Positions 39,264 through 44,002 of a stretch of DNA of 44,002 nucleotides are shown here, in pieces. The notes below the pieces were generated by a model. It did no database searches. It was not told the origin of the DNA and was given only the letters and a program-made list of their open reading frames with translations. The DNA is taken from the NCBI GenBank assembly GCA_009691525.1, contig SICG01000015.1, forward strand, positions 1-44,002, read 5' to 3'. The DNA comes from Candidatus Latescibacterota bacterium (GTDB taxonomy: Bacteria > Latescibacterota > UBA2968 > UBA8231). How positions within the stretch are numbered: the stretch's first letter is position 1; the number at the start of each line of letters is the position of its first letter. Both the position numbers and the translations under genes were made by a program.

Positions 39264-40205
39264 CTACTTGCACCGGTTGAAAGAACCAGACCCGCAGATC
39301 CGGCCGTCGACCCAGATCACGCCTGTCACGTTCACCCCCTGTAGGTCCAGAGTATCCATCAGCGCGCCGCTCAGGTCTGCCCCCTGCAGCTTGGCGCCAC
39401 CCAGCCTCACCTCCTTCAACTCGGCCTCCTGAAGTTTCGCATCCCGCAGATCGGCCTGAAGCAGAATGCCCCCTTTGAGCTTGGCGCCTCTCAGGTCGGC
39501 CTGGTGCAGATCGGCCTTGATCAGGTTCACCTCCTGCAGCTGGGCCTGGCGCAGATCAACTAGGCTCAGATCGGTCTGGGCCAGGTTCTGCCGCCGCAAA
39601 TCGCAGCCTGGGCAGGCGCGGTGCTCAAGCAGATGCGCCATCGCCTCGGCACCAGCAAGCGACAGCAACCCAGGGGCAGGGGCCGGCGTTGGGGGGGCTG
39701 GCAACCGGCAAATGGCCAGCGCGCCGACGGCCAGCACGGCGGAGGTTTCCCCATCATGGAGCTTGATCATATCGGCCGCCAATTCGACCGGTCCGCCAAT
39801 CCCCTCGAGCAGTTCGAACTGCAGTTGGCCCAGTTCCCCTTCTCCGCTCACCTGGACCTTGTCCGGGTGGGTTCCGCCGACTTCCAGTTGACCGGGCTGT
39901 GGTTCATTGAGCAGGGGGATCTGTCCCGGCAGCATGGAGCCGGGCACAAAGCTGCCTTGGACAAAGCGGAGGTGGGCGGGGTCGAAACGGATGAGGGTGC
40001 TCCAGGTGCAGAACAAGGAGGCCTGGCCAACCAACAACTGGACCGCGATCCGGTGGGTAGCCGGATCAGCCGTGGCCTCGCGCTGGCCCTGGTCGCCCGG
40101 GTCCAGCTGGAAATCGAAGCTCAGTACTTGGGCCGAAGCCGGCGAAGTCAGCAACCAGAGCAGCAAGAGGCAGGGGACGAAAAACCGGTGCTTGCGGGGA
40201 GCCAT
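39264..40205 (-). CDS. Secreted protein: cohesin-like N-terminal domain plus pentapeptide repeats
   Basis: Signal peptide MAPRKHRFFVPCLLLLWLLTSPASA; ACPGCDLRRQNLAQTDLSLVDLRQAQLQEVNLIKADLHQADLRGAKLKGGILLQADLRDAKL... Confidence 0.82.
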   Translation of the reverse strand: MAPRKHRFFVPCLLLLWLLTSPASAQVLSFDFQLDPGDQGQREATADPATHRIAVQLLVGQASLFCTWSTLIRFDPAHLRFVQGSFVPGSMLPGQIPLLNEPQPGQLEVGGTHPDKVQVSGEGELGQLQFELLEGIGGPVELAADMIKLHDGETSAVLAVGALAICRLPAPPTPAPAPGLLSLAGAEAMAHLLEHRACPGCDLRRQNLAQTDLSLVDLRQAQLQEVNLIKADLHQADLRGAKLKGGILLQADLRDAKLQEAELKEVRLGGAKLQGADLSGALMDTLDLQGVNVTGVIWVDGRICGSGSFNRCK

Positions 40206-40309
40206 CTTTGCTTTCGCGATGGAGGACTGACGTTGTGTAGGTGAGAAGATATACCGGGGAGTGCCATCCACAAAACAATTTATCAATTACTTCGGCATCG
40301 TGATGTGGA

Positions 40310-42250
40310 TCACCCGAGGGTAAAAACATTGCCGGACATGCCGGTGCAGTAGTCAACCAGCAGCCAGAACCCGGCTGAGCCAAAGGCCCCCAGGGTCAGC
40401 CCCAGGAAGAAAGGGCGCAGCCTCAGGTAGATGCGGGCCCCGCCGTATTTGAGGATGAGGGCCTTGACCAGCCAGGCCACCATCACCGAAAACCAGACGT
40501 GGAAGATGGGGTGAGTCAGCCCCAGGGTCATGCCGATGGGGTGGAGGGGAAAGCCCACGAACCGGCCTTTGACATAGGTGAGCAGGGCCATGAGAGAAAG
40601 GCCGATGGCCGCATACCCCAGATGCCACCAGTGGGTGGGCTGGGGGTTGTTGATGTTCTGGGTGATCCAGTCCCCGGCAAAGGTGGGCAGGCCGATGAAT
40701 TGCCAGCCCACCAGGTTGATGCCGCCGTAGGTATAGGCCAGCCGCAGGACAATCCAAGCCGAGCCGGCCAGGGTGACCAGGATGGCCAGCAGGATGGCCC
40801 AAAAGAGCCGGCGGGAATCTAGGCCGGTCTCGCGGGCCAACTTGAGGCCGGTGGCGGCCGAAGCCATCACGAAGGTGCGGATATCCGCCGCCCAGGCAAA
40901 GCTGAGGCCCAGGGTGGTCAATCCTGCCGAGCCTACCGCCGAACTGCCCAGGGCATTGACGGTGAAGACGGGCGCGGCCACCGTGGCCCGGCCGTAGGCC
41001 AGGCCGGTCTGCGAGATGATACGCGTAAGGCCGACAAAGATGACCAGCGAGGAGCACAAAAAAACTAGGGCGGTAAGCAGGTTAAGCCCCGCCGCCATCA
41101 ACCAGATACAGCACAAGGCAGCGCCCAGAATGGCACCGAAGAGTGCCACCCGGTACGAGAACAACTCGTCGCGATCCTCTAGGGTGGAGGGCAAACCCCA
41201 CGCGCGCCGCCCCACCTGACGCAGGTGGCTGCGGGCATTCCAGAAGGAAGCGCCCACCAGAAAAAACAGCGCTCCCAGGGCCAGGTGGGCCACGCTGGGG
41301 GAAGCCGGATCTGAGAAGGGTTGGGTGGGACCGATACTCCAGCCGAACAGGCGCTCGACCCCGCTATGTAAGTGAGCCAGAAACGCAAAGAACCACACCC
41401 CGAAGGACACGTCCAGGCTGAGCAGATAGGACAACCCGATTACCTCGAAACGCGGGGTGAAGTTCAGCCAGATCGAATTGCGCATGATGGGCAAGGTGCT
41501 GGTGAGGGAAAGGGGGGGGATGAAGTTGAAGTACGCGTGCAGCGCATTGATGGAATTGATGAGGGCCGGCACCGCAAATCCCACCCAGGTGAGCGGATTG
41601 CGCAGCAGCGGGGGGAGGAGGGAGCCTCCCTGCTGGGTACTCAGTTCCAGGGGCAGGATGGCCAATGGGTAGAGCAATTTTTCGCGCTCCATCCATTGTT
41701 TGCGCAGCATTACCAGCAGGCACAGGGTGACAAAGTAGAGGGTGAGGATGAACAGGCTCCACGCCAGCAGCGGGTTGAGCCAGATATTCCAAGGCAGGCC
41801 TTCGCCTCTGGCACCTCCCTCAAAGAGTTTCCAGGTGGCAGTCTGGTCGGTGGGTACCAACCAGGAGGGCAGGTGAGGCAGAATCTGAGAGGCCCAGCCG
41901 TTTTCGGGCGTTGCATAGTAGAAAAAACCTCCCAGCAGGGGGATGAGATTCATGGTGAAGCCCCAGGAGGGGATCGCTGCCGCTACGACCATCATGATGT
42001 AGACGGTGGCCAGTTCCCCTGGGTCGAGCCGGACGAGGCGCCCCAGATGGAGCAGCGGATTGAGCAGTAGGGCAAAAACAAAGAAGAGGAAGAGCGCGGC
42101 ACCGGCCGAAAAGTCGGCCGCCAGCGGCGAACCCCGCAGCACCAGCACCCCGTAGGGTTCGCCCACAGCGATACACAGGCAACCCAGGGAGCCCAGCAGC
42201 AGGGCGCGGGCAGTGACGCCCCGTTGGGGAGGGGAAGGGCGGAAAGTCAT
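40310..42250 (-). CDS. Large multi-pass membrane protein (DUF6784/DUF6785, OPT-transporter-like)
   Basis: Start trimmed to ATG at 42250 (MTFRPSPPQRGVTARALLLG...); >10 hydrophobic segments; GFPLHPIGMTLGLTHPIFHVWFSVMVAWLVKALILKYGG. Confidence 0.8.
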   Translation of the reverse strand: MTFRPSPPQRGVTARALLLGSLGCLCIAVGEPYGVLVLRGSPLAADFSAGAALFLFFVFALLLNPLLHLGRLVRLDPGELATVYIMMVVAAAIPSWGFTMNLIPLLGGFFYYATPENGWASQILPHLPSWLVPTDQTATWKLFEGGARGEGLPWNIWLNPLLAWSLFILTLYFVTLCLLVMLRKQWMEREKLLYPLAILPLELSTQQGGSLLPPLLRNPLTWVGFAVPALINSINALHAYFNFIPPLSLTSTLPIMRNSIWLNFTPRFEVIGLSYLLSLDVSFGVWFFAFLAHLHSGVERLFGWSIGPTQPFSDPASPSVAHLALGALFFLVGASFWNARSHLRQVGRRAWGLPSTLEDRDELFSYRVALFGAILGAALCCIWLMAAGLNLLTALVFLCSSLVIFVGLTRIISQTGLAYGRATVAAPVFTVNALGSSAVGSAGLTTLGLSFAWAADIRTFVMASAATGLKLARETGLDSRRLFWAILLAILVTLAGSAWIVLRLAYTYGGINLVGWQFIGLPTFAGDWITQNINNPQPTHWWHLGYAAIGLSLMALLTYVKGRFVGFPLHPIGMTLGLTHPIFHVWFSVMVAWLVKALILKYGGARIYLRLRPFFLGLTLGAFGSAGFWLLVDYCTGMSGNVFTLG

Positions 42251-42379
42251 GGCGCAACAATCAATAAGCATTTGCCAGGGGCGCGTCAATCTCCCTTGAC
42301 GGCAGCGGCGATTTGGACAATATTGCTCTGCCGTAAAAGAGCGTCCATCGTCCATCCAAATCAGGAGGAGTTCAGCCCT

Positions 42380-43204
42380 ATGGAATTGGTCTCGCGCCAG
42401 AGGATCATGGAGTACACCGCCGCCTACAAAGGCAAGCGTTTCCCCGACGGGCGGCCCAGGGTGGCCGACGATATCGTGGAGCGGATGCAGAAGGTCACCA
42501 CCGAGGAGGCCTGGGGTACCCTGCACGGGCACGGGTACCGCATGCAGTACGAGGGTAATTGGCTGATCCTTCACCCCGAGAAGAACCTGACCGGCCGGGC
42601 GGTAACCGCTCGCTTCGTGCCCACCCGGCCAGACCTCAACAATGTGATGGTCAAGGAGGGCAAGACCCACAAGCGCATCGGCGGCCAGAACTCCTGGGTC
42701 ATCGACACCCTGGTCAAAGGCGACGTGTTGGTGATCGAACTTTTCGGCAAGATCGTCGACGGCACTTTCATCGGCGACAATCTCGGCACCTCCATTGCCT
42801 CCAAGACTGGCGGCACCGGCCTGGTGTGCGACGGGGGTATCCGGGACACCGAGCGGGTGCGCAAGCTGCCCATCAATGTCTTCTGCCGCGGCATCGATCC
42901 CACCGGCATCGCCAACGTGACCATCACCGAGATCAACGGCCCGGTGCGTATCGGTCAGGTCACGGTGATGCCAGGCGACGTGGTGTTGGGCACCTCGTCG
43001 GGGCTGGTCTTCGTACCGGCCCACCTGGCCAAGGACGTGGTGGAGCAATCGGAAAGCACCCGATTGCGCGACTACTGGGGCAAGATGTGTCTTCGCAATG
43101 CCACCTATACCCCAGGCGAGATCGACCGGGCCTGGACCGGTGCCATGACCGCCGAATTCGAGGCCTGGAAGAAGACGGTGGACATGGATTCGCTGGATTT
43201 CTGA
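42380..43204 (+). CDS. RraA family protein (dimethylmenaquinone methyltransferase-like / aldolase fold)
   Basis: ATG at 42380 after AGGAGG-type RBS; GDVLVIELFGKIVDGTFIGDNLGTSIASKTGGTGLVCDGGIRDTERV. Confidence 0.88.
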   Translation: MELVSRQRIMEYTAAYKGKRFPDGRPRVADDIVERMQKVTTEEAWGTLHGHGYRMQYEGNWLILHPEKNLTGRAVTARFVPTRPDLNNVMVKEGKTHKRIGGQNSWVIDTLVKGDVLVIELFGKIVDGTFIGDNLGTSIASKTGGTGLVCDGGIRDTERVRKLPINVFCRGIDPTGIANVTITEINGPVRIGQVTVMPGDVVLGTSSGLVFVPAHLAKDVVEQSESTRLRDYWGKMCLRNATYTPGEIDRAWTGAMTAEFEAWKKTVDMDSLDF

Positions 43205-43220
43205 GGACAGGAGCCAAGGC

Positions 43221-44002
43221 ATGCGTATCATCGACGCCCACGTGCACGTGCTGGACAACTACGCGCCCATGGCGCCTTTCGAGGATACGGGCAGATACGA
43301 CCGCCTGCTCAAGCTGATGGATGAGTGCGGGGTGGAGAAGGCCCTCATGCTGCCGGTGGTGGCGGCCTTCTCGCCTCACAACAACGAGCAGTGCGCTGCC
43401 TGGGCCAGGCAGCACCCCGACCGCTTGGTCGCCATGGCCGATGTGCCCCTCAACCAACCCGAGGCGGCGGCCCGCATCAGCCGGGCGCGGGAGGAGTTCG
43501 GGGCGGTGGCCATCAGTTGTTATCCCGCCACGCCTGAGTTGGGATGGATGCTGGAGTCGGCCAGCGAGCCAGTCTGGCAGGCCTTTGCCGCCACCGGCCT
43601 GGTGTGTAACCTGCATGTCACCCCTCCCAATTACCCACCCTTCTTTGCGCTGGCCAGGCGTTATCCGCAGATCCAGTTTGTGCTCAACCACTTCGGCCTC
43701 ATCGGCAAGTCTCCCCCGGCAGATCCCCAGTGCGGGGGACTCTTCGAAGCAGCGGTCCTGCCCAATGTTTTCGTCAAGGCATCGGCCTTCTACGCCATCG
43801 CCGAGACCCCCTGGGATTTCCGTTGTCCTCAGGCGCTGAAGACCTTTGCCCGGGTACTGAGGGGGCTGGGTCCCGAAAGGCTGATTTGGGGTACCGATTG
43901 GCCCCCTTCGAGCCGGGGCCTGACCTATCGCCAGAACCTGGAAATAGTGCGCACCATTGCGGGGGTCGGGGAAAAGGAGTTGGAGCTGATCCTGGGGGGC
44001 AA
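43221..44002 (+). CDS. Amidohydrolase family protein (truncated by window end)
   Basis: MRIIDAHVHVLD...FVLNHFGLIG...ERLIWGTDWPPSSRGLTYRQNLEIV; no stop before the window end. Confidence 0.88.
   Translation, partial: MRIIDAHVHVLDNYAPMAPFEDTGRYDRLLKLMDECGVEKALMLPVVAAFSPHNNEQCAAWARQHPDRLVAMADVPLNQPEAAARISRAREEFGAVAISCYPATPELGWMLESASEPVWQAFAATGLVCNLHVTPPNYPPFFALARRYPQIQFVLNHFGLIGKSPPADPQCGGLFEAAVLPNVFVKASAFYAIAETPWDFRCPQALKTFARVLRGLGPERLIWGTDWPPSSRGLTYRQNLEIVRTIAGVGEKELELILGG

Overview
Gene-dense, GC-rich bacterial chromosomal window of 44 kb with about 34 protein-coding genes. I recognised no rRNA, tRNA, CRISPR array or transposon. Gene content (many Gfo/Idh/MocA oxidoreductases, an enolase-superfamily enzyme, RraA family, DUF6785-type membrane protein, a FlgD/T9SS-like C-terminal domain) suggests an uncultured FCB-type lineage such as Latescibacterota; this placement is inference only. 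Recognisable modules are: (i) a CN-hydrolase, enolase-superfamily and fused indolepyruvate:ferredoxin oxidoreductase set; (ii) a two-gene unit encoding a MamK-like bacterial actin plus a coiled-coil protein, next to a giant subtilase with a seven-motif FG-GAP region; (iii) a lone FliN/SpoA-domain protein beside groL-groES; (iv) a 595-aa unknown helical protein preceded by three copies of a ~16-bp motif; (v) a minus-strand seven-gene run including a heptose-type GHMP kinase, nucleotidyltransferase and NAD-epimerase; (vi) an SGNH / YfhO / DUF2723-TPR membrane cassette; (vii) a three-gene split AddAB-like helicase-nuclease operon; (viii) a secreted pentapeptide-repeat protein; (ix) a DUF6785 / RraA / amidohydrolase catabolic cluster. 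Three genes (actin, coiled-coil, 595-aa protein) each carry one apparent missing base. The reading frame resumes downstream with clear protein-like sequence, so their ORF-track entries are truncated or partly wrong. The most interesting candidate is the MamK-like actin plus coiled-coil pair with no other magnetosome genes in view.
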